Assembly (NCBI RefSeq): GCF_003012345.1
Contig: NZ_PVRV01000021.1
Location: 62,001 to 126,000 of the forward strand
DNA length: 64,000 nt
From: Phytohalomonas tamaricis
Lineage (GTDB): Bacteria > Pseudomonadota > Gammaproteobacteria > Pseudomonadales > Halomonadaceae
Direction of reading: 5' to 3'
Below, in pieces: positions 18,108 through 27,047 of this stretch. Below the pieces are notes generated by a model that did no database searches, had not been told where the DNA came from, and worked only from the letters and a program-made list of their open reading frames with translations. The translations under genes were made by a program, and so were the position numbers. Numbering within the stretch: position 1 is the stretch's first letter; every line of letters begins with the position of its first letter.

Positions 18108-19439
18108 ATGTTCGTTAATGTAGATGCCGTGCATGACAGCCCCGATTTTCCCACGCAGGTTGATGTCGTGATAATTGGCGCGGGTATTGTCGGCACCTCG
18201 GCGGCCTATGAACTGGCCCGCCAGGGAATATCGGTGGCACTGCTGGAAAAGGGGCTGATCGGCTGTGAACAGTCAAGTCGCAACTGGGGCTGGGTGCGTC
18301 AGCAGAACCGTGACATGTTCGAACTGCCGCTGGCGATGTATAGCCTGGATCGCTGGGAAGCGTTTTCAGGCGAGATCGGGCGTGATGTTGGCTTTCGTCG
18401 CAGTGGTATCGTCTATACCACAGACAGCCAGGCCAGCATGTCCAAATGGGAAGCGTGGGGCAAGCAAGCCCGTGAACAAGGATTTATCAGCCATGTGATC
18501 GGTGCCGAGGAGGCAGGCAAGCGCGCGCCCGGCACGACGTCGTGTTGGATTGGCGGGGTTTGGTCACCTAGCGATGGCCGTGCCGAACCTGCAATGGCAT
18601 GTGCGGCTATTGCGACCGGAGCTCGCGAACTGGGCGCTTATGTACATCAGAATTGCGCCGTACGTGGACTAGAGCAACACGGCGGAAGAATTAGTGGCGT
18701 ATGGACCGAGCGCGGTCTGGTCCGCACTTCAACGGTTGTCTGTGCCGGTGGTGCCTGGAGTTCACGCTTCTGTCGCCGTCACGGCATCGAGTTGCCTTCG
18801 GCCAATATCATGGGCACTGCTCTGCAAACCACGGCGGCACCTGAAGTCACGCCAGGTTGTCTGACTACACCCAACATTGCCCTGCGCCGTCGGCTGGATG
18901 GTAGCTATACGCTGGCGATGCCGGGGCGTGGACGAGTAGAGATCAGCCCACAGGGGCTGCGCTACGCAACAAAATTTTATGGCGCCTATCGCAGCAAGCT
19001 AGCCAAGAAGCTGCAAATACGGGTGAGTTCATCCTTCTTCCGTGGGCCGGAAGCAGCCGGTAGCTGGCAATTCGATCAAATCTCACCCTTTGAGCAACAG
19101 CGTATTCTGGATCCCGAGCCGGATATGGCACTAGCGCGTGCTTCGCTGGCGGCGCTGCACAAGGAATACCCGGCGCTTAGCGGCGTCCATATTGCCCGGG
19201 CGTGGGCCGGCATGATCGATACCACGCCGGACATGGTGCCGGTCATTTCGGCCATCGATGCTATTCCAGGCTTCATAGTGGCTGCTGGCTTCAGTGGTCA
19301 TGGCTTTGGCATTGGGCCGGGGGCCGGGCGGCTAGTGACTGATCTAGTGACGGGTTCGGTGCCAGTGGTAGACCCAGCGCCTTATCATATCGAGCGCTTT
19401 TCCGATGGTAGCCGTATTCGTCAGCCGGAGATGATGTGA
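18108..19439 (+). CDS. FAD-dependent amine/amino acid oxidoreductase (DAO family)
   Basis: Flavoenzyme predicted to oxidise a secondary or primary amine to an imine, 443 residues. The N-terminal Rossmann dinucleotide motif VDVVIIGAGIVGTSAAYELA and the following acidic strand end (ALLEKG) bind FAD. SSRNWGWVRQQNRD is a hallmark of a DAO subgroup, and the C-terminal FIVAAGFSGHGFGIGPGAGR closes the flavin site. It opens the plus-strand operon, divergent from hyuA. In N-methylpyrrolidone degraders a comparable amino acid oxidase removes methylamine from the ring-opened product; this is a possible role here. Substrate is unproven. Confidence 0.9.
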   Translation: MFVNVDAVHDSPDFPTQVDVVIIGAGIVGTSAAYELARQGISVALLEKGLIGCEQSSRNWGWVRQQNRDMFELPLAMYSLDRWEAFSGEIGRDVGFRRSGIVYTTDSQASMSKWEAWGKQAREQGFISHVIGAEEAGKRAPGTTSCWIGGVWSPSDGRAEPAMACAAIATGARELGAYVHQNCAVRGLEQHGGRISGVWTERGLVRTSTVVCAGGAWSSRFCRRHGIELPSANIMGTALQTTAAPEVTPGCLTTPNIALRRRLDGSYTLAMPGRGRVEISPQGLRYATKFYGAYRSKLAKKLQIRVSSSFFRGPEAAGSWQFDQISPFEQQRILDPEPDMALARASLAALHKEYPALSGVHIARAWAGMIDTTPDMVPVISAIDAIPGFIVAAGFSGHGFGIGPGAGRLVTDLVTGSVPVVDPAPYHIERFSDGSRIRQPEMM

Positions 19440-19628
19440 GACATCGCCGCATCCTGTGCTGCGTTGATGTCAAAAAAAGAGTGTTTATATCAGGCAGGCG
19501 TGAGCTTTCAGCGTCTGCTGATTGTTCGAGAGTGCTGTAATAAGGTCATTGGGTGTGTCGTCAACGCCCCAACCGTCCAACAACAATTTCATACCGTTCA
19601 TCGGTTCAACAACAGAGGACGAAGCATC

Positions 19629-20303
19629 ATGAGCGATATCATGCGCCCGAAGTACATCACCTTTGACTGCTACGGTACGCTTACCAATTTTCAGATGGCG
19701 AGCATGACACGCGACATCTTTGCCGACCGGATCAATGACTCCGAGCGCATGGAACGTTTCGTGAAGGACTTCGGAGCCTACCGCTTCGATGAAGTCCTTG
19801 GGGAATGGAAACCTTATGCCGAGGTCATCTGCACTGCGCTGGAACGCACCTGCAAGCGTTGGGGCATTGAGTACCGTGACAATGAAGGCTTGCAATACTT
19901 CGATGCAGTACCTACCTGGGGGCCGCATCCGGATGTCATCGAGGGGCTTGCTAAGATCGCAGACAAGATCCCGTTGGTCATCTACTCCAATGCCGATGAC
20001 AATCAGATCATGTCGAACGTGGCAAAGCTTGAGGTGCCGTTCCATAAAGTTTTCACCGCCGACACGTTTAAAGTCTACAAGCCCCGCCTGGCCGCATTCG
20101 AGGCCATGATCGACACCCTGGGCTGCAACCCTGAAGACTTGCTGCATGTCTCCTCCAGTTTCCGCTATGACCTGATATCGGCTCACTTCATGGGCATTCG
20201 TGACAAAGCGTTTGTAGCTCGCAATCACGAACCCTATTGCCCCGGCTACGGTGCGACTGAAATCGCTGATATTCGTGGTTTGCCGTCCCTGGTCGGTCTC
20301 TGA
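19629..20303 (+). CDS. HAD superfamily hydrolase, 2-haloacid dehalogenase-like
   Basis: 224-residue HAD protein of the type II 2-haloacid dehalogenase class. Nucleophile aspartate is in ITFDCYGTLTNF, motif II serine/asparagine in VIYSNADDN, the lysine in TFKVYKPRLAAF and the final acidic motif in HVSSSFRYDL. ATG at 19629 follows an AGAGGA; an earlier ATG at 19464 would add 55 residues without family likeness. It sits between two FAD oxidases in the same operon. Relatives beside such oxidases are often annotated dehalogenases without evidence; a phosphatase or hydrolase role on a pathway intermediate is equally possible. Confidence 0.82.
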   Translation: MSDIMRPKYITFDCYGTLTNFQMASMTRDIFADRINDSERMERFVKDFGAYRFDEVLGEWKPYAEVICTALERTCKRWGIEYRDNEGLQYFDAVPTWGPHPDVIEGLAKIADKIPLVIYSNADDNQIMSNVAKLEVPFHKVFTADTFKVYKPRLAAFEAMIDTLGCNPEDLLHVSSSFRYDLISAHFMGIRDKAFVARNHEPYCPGYGATEIADIRGLPSLVGL

Positions 20304-20338
20304 GATAAACATTACGCGACCCTCAGAGGAGAGCACCC

Positions 20339-21613
20339 ATGAAATTCGACTCCTATTGGCTGGCGACGGCACCCACGCTGAAATGCGCCGAGCAGTCTCC
20401 GCCTGAAGGCACGTTCGATGTCGTAGTCGTTGGTGGTGGATTCACCGGGCTTTCGGCGGCGCGCACGCTAGCGCGTGGCGGTGCTCGGGTAGCCTTGCTG
20501 GAAGCCGGACGGCTGATTGGCGAAGCCTCTGGACGTAATGGCGGGCAGTGCAATACCGGAGTAGCCCAGGACTATGTCAGTCTGGTCGAACAGGTCGGCC
20601 GCGAGCGTGCCATGATCCATTACCGCACCTATGCCGAGGCAGTGACGACGGTAGAGCAAGTGATACGTGAGGAGTCGATTGAGTGTGATTATCTTCACCA
20701 TGGCAAGCTAAAGTTGGCCGCCAAACCCGAGCATTACGATAAACTGGCGCGCACCTTCGAAGCGATTCGCCGTGACGTCGATCCTGACGTCGAACTGTTA
20801 TCGGCGGCATCGGTACGTGAAGAAGTCGACTCGCCTCTCTTCCATGGCGGGCTTTTGCAACGTAACGGCGGACAAATGCATATGGGTCGTTTCGGCATTG
20901 GCCTGGCCCAGGCAGCCCATCACCATGGTGCTCGCCTGTTCGAGTATGCTCCGGTAAACGCCATCACTCGTGAGGGTAGAGCCTATCGTCTAGGTACGCC
21001 CCAAGGCGAGCTTCGGGCCAATCATGTGTTACTGGCCACGGGTGCCTCCCAAGTGGGACCGCTGAACTGGTTTCGCCGCCGCATGGCACCGGTGGGCAGC
21101 TTCATTGTAGTTACCGAGCCCCTCTCCAGTGAGCAATGTGCACAGCTACTGCCAAACCGGCGCGCCTATGTGACCAGTCGCATCATTGGTAACTACTTTC
21201 GATTAACCCCAGACAACCGATTATTGTTCGGTGGTCGGGCGCGCTTTGCCATATCTGACGAGAAATCGGACGCCAAAAGCGGCGAGATTCTGCGCCGTGG
21301 TCTGGCTGAAGCCTTCCCGCAATTGAGCGACGTTCGTCTCGATTATTGTTGGGGCGGCCTGGTCGACATGAGCCGTGATCGATTGCCGCATGCCGGTTGT
21401 CATGACGGTATGCACTACGTAATGGGATATAGCGGCCATGGTGTGCAAATGTCGGTACATATGGGGAAGTCTCTTGCTGAGACGTTGCTGGGCCAGCGTG
21501 AGACATATCCATGGCAAGAGTCCGAATGGCCCGCAATTCCTGGCCATTTCGGCAAGCCATGGTTTTTACCGTTGATAGGGAGCTGGTACCGGCTGCAGGA
21601 TCGACTGCGCTAG
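20339..21613 (+). CDS. FAD-dependent oxidoreductase, PuuB/OrdL-like
   Basis: Second DAO-family flavoenzyme of the operon, 424 residues, resembling gamma-glutamylputrescine oxidase PuuB. FAD motif DVVVVGGGFTGLSAARTLA, then EASGRNGGQCNTG, typical of this subgroup, and near the C-terminus CWGGLVDMSRDRLPHAG and YVMGYSGHGVQMS. GAGGAGA upstream of the ATG at 20339 supports this start. Only 35 bp separate it from the HAD gene. It would oxidise a primary amine to an aldehyde plus ammonia and peroxide, feeding the aldehyde dehydrogenases. Which of the two oxidases acts first is not shown. Confidence 0.88.
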   Translation: MKFDSYWLATAPTLKCAEQSPPEGTFDVVVVGGGFTGLSAARTLARGGARVALLEAGRLIGEASGRNGGQCNTGVAQDYVSLVEQVGRERAMIHYRTYAEAVTTVEQVIREESIECDYLHHGKLKLAAKPEHYDKLARTFEAIRRDVDPDVELLSAASVREEVDSPLFHGGLLQRNGGQMHMGRFGIGLAQAAHHHGARLFEYAPVNAITREGRAYRLGTPQGELRANHVLLATGASQVGPLNWFRRRMAPVGSFIVVTEPLSSEQCAQLLPNRRAYVTSRIIGNYFRLTPDNRLLFGGRARFAISDEKSDAKSGEILRRGLAEAFPQLSDVRLDYCWGGLVDMSRDRLPHAGCHDGMHYVMGYSGHGVQMSVHMGKSLAETLLGQRETYPWQESEWPAIPGHFGKPWFLPLIGSWYRLQDRLR

Positions 21614-21710
21614 CTGGGGCTGACTAAGCAGTAGCCACAAACAACACTTATCAGAATGAAGCGCTGCATTCCATTGCACATAACAATTTCAAACGGCAAG
21701 GAGAAGGCTC

Positions 21711-23354
21711 ATGACTCATGACACAAAAACCGACAACCTGCTCATTTCTCCCGAGCAGAGCATACAGGTTTACCGTGCCATGCAACGTGGGATGTCACGT
21801 CGCAACGCGCTGAAAATGCTGGGGGCAGCCGGGCTCTTTGCCGCCAGTGCCACCAGCCTGCCGGGAATTTCGAAGGCTTGGGCTGCAGACACGGCTGGCC
21901 AGAACGCCCCGAAGCGCGGCGGGCGCATCCGCGTGGCGGCACATTCCTCCTCAACGATGGAGTCGCTTGATCCTTCCAAAGGGGCGACCGCTATTGATTA
22001 TGTCCGTGCCTATACTTTCTATAACGGGCTTACCCAGTTTGATGAAGGTCTCGTGGCTCAGCCTTGTCTGGCCGAAGCGTTCGAGAGCACCGATAACGGC
22101 GGCCACTGGATTTTTACCCTGCGCCGTGGCGTGACCTTCCATAATGGCAAGGCGCTGACGCCGCAGGATGTCATCTATTCGATCATGCGCCACAAGGATC
22201 CGGCCATAGGTTCGAAGGTCATGTCGATGGTCGAACAGATCGAGAGCGTCAAGGCGCTTGATGAGCAGCGCGTCGAGTTCACGCTTTCCTCACCCAATAT
22301 CGAACTGCCCTCGATTCTGGCAGTTTCGCATCTGGTCATCGTGCCCGATGGCACCACCGATTTCTCGAAGGGCATCGGTACTGGGCCGTTCAAGTGTGAC
22401 GAGTTTACCCCCGGCGTGCGCTCGGTGGCGGTGCGTAACGAGAATTATTGGCGTGAAGGACGGCCCTATCTGGACGCCATCGAGCTGGTCGGTATCAGCG
22501 ATGAGTCGGCGCGCGTCAATGCACTGTTCTCCGGTGATGTCCAAATGATCAACAACGTCAGCGGCAGCGCCGCTGATCGAGTCAGCAAGACAGCAGGACG
22601 GGCGGTCAAGGCTACCAATTCCGGGAACTACACGGACCTTGTGATACGCGTCGATCAACAGCCGGGCAGCCGCCCCGAATTCGTCGAGGCGATGAAATAT
22701 CTGTTCAATCGTGAGCAGATCCTGAAGGTGGCTCTGCGTGGCTATGGCGAAATTGCCAACGATCAGCCTATCGCGCCCGGAACTCCCTATTACTTCGACG
22801 GCCTGCCGCAGCGTCCATACGACCCCGAACGGGCCGCGTCGCTTCTGAAAAAGGCCGGCGTGGCCGGTGCCCGCGTACCGCTGGTGGTATCGCCGGCGGC
22901 CAACTATTCTGAGGAAATGGGCCAGTTGCTGCAGCAGTCCGCAGCCCAGGCGGGACTGACGCTCAACCTAAACCGCGTACCGGGAGATGGCTACTGGTCC
23001 AACCACTGGATGAAGCACCCGCTGGGCTTTGGCAACATCAACCCGCGCCCCACCGCCAATATCTTGCTCTCTCAGTTCTTTGCTTCCAATGCACCCTGGA
23101 ACGAGTCCGGTTGGAAGAATGATAAGTTCGATCAACTGCTAGTGGCATCACGCAGCGAACCTGACCAGAGCAAACGCAAGCAGATGTACGCCGACATGCA
23201 AACCATGATCCATGAGCAGAGCGGTATCGGCATCCCGGTTTTTCTCAGCGATATCGACGGCTATGACACCCGAGTCGGCGGCATGGACCGCACGGTGCCG
23301 CTGGGCAGCTTCATGGCCTACATGTTCCCCGAATACGTCTGGTGGAACGCCTAG
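21711..23354 (+). CDS. Peptide/opine-type ABC transporter substrate-binding protein (Tat signal)
   Basis: Periplasmic binding protein of the SBP_bac_5 class, 547 residues. Residues about 28-58 form a twin-arginine signal (MSRRNALKMLGAAGLFAAS, cleavage near KAWAAD). The mature part starts GGRIRVAAHSSSTMESLDPS and contains WIFTLRRGVTFHNGKALTPQDVIYS, classic for the family. It precedes the two permeases and the ATPase in one operon. A Tat rather than Sec signal suggests folding or cofactor handling in the cytoplasm before export. The ligand is likely a small amide, peptide or lactam, inferred from the genes around it. Confidence 0.93.
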   Translation: MTHDTKTDNLLISPEQSIQVYRAMQRGMSRRNALKMLGAAGLFAASATSLPGISKAWAADTAGQNAPKRGGRIRVAAHSSSTMESLDPSKGATAIDYVRAYTFYNGLTQFDEGLVAQPCLAEAFESTDNGGHWIFTLRRGVTFHNGKALTPQDVIYSIMRHKDPAIGSKVMSMVEQIESVKALDEQRVEFTLSSPNIELPSILAVSHLVIVPDGTTDFSKGIGTGPFKCDEFTPGVRSVAVRNENYWREGRPYLDAIELVGISDESARVNALFSGDVQMINNVSGSAADRVSKTAGRAVKATNSGNYTDLVIRVDQQPGSRPEFVEAMKYLFNREQILKVALRGYGEIANDQPIAPGTPYYFDGLPQRPYDPERAASLLKKAGVAGARVPLVVSPAANYSEEMGQLLQQSAAQAGLTLNLNRVPGDGYWSNHWMKHPLGFGNINPRPTANILLSQFFASNAPWNESGWKNDKFDQLLVASRSEPDQSKRKQMYADMQTMIHEQSGIGIPVFLSDIDGYDTRVGGMDRTVPLGSFMAYMFPEYVWWNA

Positions 23355-23461
23355 GCTTAGACGTATTTTCTGTCATTGCGGGTCACTGATGCAGGGGCAG
23401 CGGGCGCTACGCCATGGCGGTCATTCCCCTGTGTCGGTGGCTCCCTCGCTGGAGTCGGAAG

Positions 23462-24418
23462 ATGCGCAACGCCATTCCCGTACTGGTATTGGGACGTCTA
23501 TCCTCAAGTCTGGTGACCCTGTTTCTAGTGTCACTGGTAATTTTTGCCATCACTTCAATGCTGCCGGGTGACACGGCACAACTGATTCTTGGTCAGTTCG
23601 CTACGCCTGACCAGGTGGCGGCGCTGCGAACCGAACTGGGGCTCGACCAGCCTGCACTGCTGCGTTACTGGCATTGGCTGAGTGGCTTCATGACTGGCAA
23701 TTTAGGCATGTCGGCCAGCAATGGCGTATCGGTCACGCAGCTGATGAGTGATCGCCTGCCCAATTCGCTGCTGTTGGCGGCCATTACTACGGCCATTTCG
23801 GTACCGCTAGCCCTGATCATGGGCATCACAGCGGCCATGCGTCGGGGCGGTGCTGTGGATCGGGTACTGAATCTAGTGACCCTTTCAATGGTGGCGGTAC
23901 CGGAGTTCTTGGTGGCGACCCTCGCAGTTTTGCTCTTCGCCGTGAAGCTTGACTGGTTACCGGCGCTCTCCTATGTCTCCACTGTTGAAAGCTTCGGCGA
24001 CTTCATGAAGATCTACGCCATGCCGGTGCTGACGCTGTGCTGCGTGCTGATTGCGCAGATGGCGCGCATGACCCGTGCGGCACTGATTGATCAGCTCGAT
24101 AGTGCTTACGTCGAGATGGCGCGGCTCAAGGGCGTACCGCCCATGCGCCGAGTGCTGCGCCATGCGTTGCCCAATGCAGTGGGGCCTATCGCCAATGCTG
24201 TGGCATTAAGCCTCTCCTATCTGCTGGGCGGCGTCATCATCGTTGAAACAATCTTCAACTATCCGGGCATCGCCAGTCTGATGGTCGATGCGGTCTCCAA
24301 CCGGGATCTCGCCCTCGTACAGGCCTGTGCCATGTTGTTCTGCAGTGCCTATCTGGTGCTGGTGATGATGGCCGATCTCTGTGCGATCCTCTCCAACCCG
24401 AGGCTGCGTAACCGATGA
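23462..24418 (+). CDS. ABC transporter permease, DppB-type
   Basis: Inner-membrane permease, 318 residues, first of the pair. It begins with the conserved FxxNT-like region (LFLVSLVIFAITSMLPGDTAQL) and has the EAA loop YVEMARLKGVPPMRRVLRHALPN... that docks to the ATPase, with GGVIIVETIFNYPGIASLM downstream. Six membrane helices are apparent. ATG at 23462 follows a GGAG; a start at 23414 would add 16 residues without a better site. It overlaps the next permease by 4 bp. Confidence 0.92.
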   Translation: MRNAIPVLVLGRLSSSLVTLFLVSLVIFAITSMLPGDTAQLILGQFATPDQVAALRTELGLDQPALLRYWHWLSGFMTGNLGMSASNGVSVTQLMSDRLPNSLLLAAITTAISVPLALIMGITAAMRRGGAVDRVLNLVTLSMVAVPEFLVATLAVLLFAVKLDWLPALSYVSTVESFGDFMKIYAMPVLTLCCVLIAQMARMTRAALIDQLDSAYVEMARLKGVPPMRRVLRHALPNAVGPIANAVALSLSYLLGGVIIVETIFNYPGIASLMVDAVSNRDLALVQACAMLFCSAYLVLVMMADLCAILSNPRLRNR

Positions 24419-25323
24419 ATGAGTTCAGAGCCATGACGCATCCACGCACTAACAGCCGCCGCCGTGTTACGACCGGCAGCCGATTGCCGGTCGCCTCTCC
24501 GGCAAGACGCAATCGCCCGCGACTGCATCTGATCCGCTGGGTCGGCCTGGGGCTGTTCGGCTTCTGGGTACTGGTGGCAATTTTTGGACCGATGCTCGCC
24601 CCGCATCCGATGAGTGCCTTTGTGTCCGACGAGATTTATGGAGGTGCCAGTACGGCCAACCTGCTCGGCACCGATTATATGGGACGCGACATGCTGAGCC
24701 GTATTCTCACTGGAGCACGTTATACCGTTGGTTTGGCTATAATAGCCGCACTGCTATCAAGCCTGATCGGAGCCGGGTTCGGCATGTTGACCGTACTGCT
24801 GCCACGCTGGATTGAAGAGTGCATCAGGCGCGTCTTTGACACATTGATCTCGATTCCCAGCAAGATGATGGCGCTGGTAATGGTGTCAGCCTTTGGCACC
24901 TCGATTCCGCTTTTGATTCTTGCCGCCGTGCTCAGCTATGCCCCCGGCGCGTTTCGCATCGCACACAGCATGGCGACCAATCTGGCCACGCTGGAGTATG
25001 TGCAAGTAGCACGCACCCGAGGGGAGGGAAAGTTGTATATCGCAGCCTTCGAGATCATGCCCAACATGATTCAATCAGTGTTAACCGACATGGGCATGCG
25101 CTTTGTCTTCATTGTGCTGCTGCTCAGTGGCATGAGCTTTCTAGGTTTGGGCGTTCAGCCACCGGCAGCCGATCTGGGCTCGCTAGTACGTGAAAATATC
25201 GGTGGGCTCAGCCAAGGGGCGCTGGCCGTGATTGCACCGGCACTGGCCATCGGCACGCTGACCATTGGTGCCAATCTGTTGATTGACAGTCTGTCGACCA
25301 GCCGTGGCTCACAAAAGGAGTGA
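24415..25323 (+). CDS. ABC transporter permease, DppC-type
   Basis: Second permease, 302 residues, with a cytoplasmic N-terminal extension rich in Arg (residues 5-35) before the first helix (GLGLFGFWVLVAIFGPMLAP). The conserved LLGTDYMGRDMLSRIL and the EAA loop (YVQVARTRGEGKLYIAAFEI) are present, as is LLLSGMSFLGLGVQPPAADLG. Its ATG overlaps the stop of the DppB-type gene by 4 bp. It pairs with that permease in a peptide-type importer. Confidence 0.92.
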   Translation: MNEFRAMTHPRTNSRRRVTTGSRLPVASPARRNRPRLHLIRWVGLGLFGFWVLVAIFGPMLAPHPMSAFVSDEIYGGASTANLLGTDYMGRDMLSRILTGARYTVGLAIIAALLSSLIGAGFGMLTVLLPRWIEECIRRVFDTLISIPSKMMALVMVSAFGTSIPLLILAAVLSYAPGAFRIAHSMATNLATLEYVQVARTRGEGKLYIAAFEIMPNMIQSVLTDMGMRFVFIVLLLSGMSFLGLGVQPPAADLGSLVRENIGGLSQGALAVIAPALAIGTLTIGANLLIDSLSTSRGSQKE

Positions 25324-25327
25324 CAAT

Positions 25328-26986
25328 ATGCAGGGAGAATCACTCACCGTTCGCAATCTCGAAATCTGCGCAACACCTCTCGGCGGGGAAGAACACAGCA
25401 TCGTCAACAACATCGGGTTCACGCTCGCTCCCGGCGAAGTGATGGCATTGATCGGTGAGTCCGGCTCGGGCAAAACGACCATCGCGTTGGCCATGCTAGG
25501 TTATGCCCGTCGTGGCTGTCGTATTGCCGGAGGCAGCGTGCGCCTGGGCGAGACTGAAATCTTGGAATTGAATGCGGTCCAGACGCGCAGGCTTCGTGGC
25601 CATCGGGTCGCTTATATTGCCCAGAGCGCTGCGGCAGCCTTTAATCCCTCTCGTTCGTTAATGGATCAGGTCATCGAAGGCGCACTGATTCACGGCGTCA
25701 TGGATCGCCATAGTGCCCAACAGAAGGCCGTTCAACTGTTTCGTGAACTTGCATTGCCTGAGCCGGAACGAATCGGCATGCGTTATCCGCATCAGGTGTC
25801 CGGAGGCCAACTGCAGCGCATCATGGCGGCGATGGCGCTAATCACTGATCCTGCGCTGGTAATTCTGGATGAACCCACCACGGCGCTGGATGTCACCACG
25901 CAAATAGATGTCTTGCGAGCCTTCAAGAAAGTGATGCGCGAGCGGGGCACCACGGCTATTTATGTCTCTCATGATCTGGCCGTGGTCGCTCAGATGGCCG
26001 ACCAGGTGCTGGTACTTAAGGGCGGCCAGGAGCAGGAGCAGGGACGTATTGCTCAAATTCTCGAACAGCCAGCCCACGAATATACTCGTAGCTTATTGGC
26101 TGCAGCTCGGCCGGATGCGCATCTCTCACCGCCCGAGACGGCCCGGGGCGATGAGCTTTTACGTATCGACGACTTACAGGTGGGCTACGGTCAGCGCGAC
26201 CGCAATGGGCATCCGGATAAGGTGGTGCTGGATCATATCCAGCTAAGGATTGACCGCGGCCAGGCGCTTGGCGTGATCGGTGAGTCGGGCTCCGGCAAGT
26301 CGACGCTGGCACGGACAGTCGCCGGGCTGGTCGCGCCTTCTCGCGGAGCAGTTCAGTTTAATCGTCGCGAGTTGTCGCCAACACTGCGGGGGCGCACATC
26401 GGAGCAGTTTCGACGCATTCAGATGGTTTTTCAGAGCGCCGACAATGCCCTTAATCCAGCACACAGTGTTCGACGTTTGCTCAATCGACCGCTGGAAACT
26501 TATTTCAGTCTGGATCGCAACGTTCGTCGGTGTCGAGTCGAGGAATTGATGGATCTGGTAAAGCTGCCGCACACGCTACTCGATCGCAAGCCCGGGGAGC
26601 TCTCTGGTGGCCAGAAACAACGGGTCAACCTGGCGCGTGCGCTGGCCGCCGAACCTGATCTGATTCTCTGCGATGAAGTGACTTCAGCACTCGATACCGT
26701 GGTTGGCGCCGCCATTCTTGAATTGCTTGTTGAGCTACGTCGTGAGCTCGGCGTGGCATACCTGTTCATCAGTCACGACATCTCCACGGTGCGTTCGCTT
26801 TGTGATGATGTGATGGTGCTCTACCAGGGCGAGTGCGTGGAATCCGGCCGCTGTGAAGAGGTGCTAACTCGGCCGCAGCATAACTATACGCGCAAGCTGA
26901 TCGGTTCGGTGCCGGAGCTGCGCCAGGGGTGGCTGGAAACTTGTCAGTGGTCAACACAGACAGAAGCGTCCGCTCCGTTGGTTTGA
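25328..26986 (+). CDS. Fused double ABC ATPase (DppD-DppF type)
   Basis: Energy-coupling subunit with both nucleotide-binding domains in one 552-residue chain. First half: Walker A GESGSGKTTIALAML, signature VSGGQLQRIMAAMAL, Walker B LVILDEPTTALD. Second half: Walker A GESGSGKSTLARTVAG, signature LSGGQKQRVNLARAL and Walker B LILCDEVTSALD. Both halves look catalytically intact. ATG at 25328 is chosen for its AGGAG site, only 4 bp past the permease. Single-chain double ATPases such as YejF and GsiA are known; with the preceding three genes this completes an importer. Confidence 0.94.
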   Translation: MQGESLTVRNLEICATPLGGEEHSIVNNIGFTLAPGEVMALIGESGSGKTTIALAMLGYARRGCRIAGGSVRLGETEILELNAVQTRRLRGHRVAYIAQSAAAAFNPSRSLMDQVIEGALIHGVMDRHSAQQKAVQLFRELALPEPERIGMRYPHQVSGGQLQRIMAAMALITDPALVILDEPTTALDVTTQIDVLRAFKKVMRERGTTAIYVSHDLAVVAQMADQVLVLKGGQEQEQGRIAQILEQPAHEYTRSLLAAARPDAHLSPPETARGDELLRIDDLQVGYGQRDRNGHPDKVVLDHIQLRIDRGQALGVIGESGSGKSTLARTVAGLVAPSRGAVQFNRRELSPTLRGRTSEQFRRIQMVFQSADNALNPAHSVRRLLNRPLETYFSLDRNVRRCRVEELMDLVKLPHTLLDRKPGELSGGQKQRVNLARALAAEPDLILCDEVTSALDTVVGAAILELLVELRRELGVAYLFISHDISTVRSLCDDVMVLYQGECVESGRCEEVLTRPQHNYTRKLIGSVPELRQGWLETCQWSTQTEASAPLV

Positions 26987-27047
26987 GACAAAGTGATCCC
27001 AGAAACGCATCGATAAGCGATGTTCATCACTATTACAGGAGATAGGC

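Noticed and set aside
19485-20372. 295-residue minus-strand frame across the HAD gene
   Set aside because: Shadow of a HAD with complete motifs; no recognisable features of its own.
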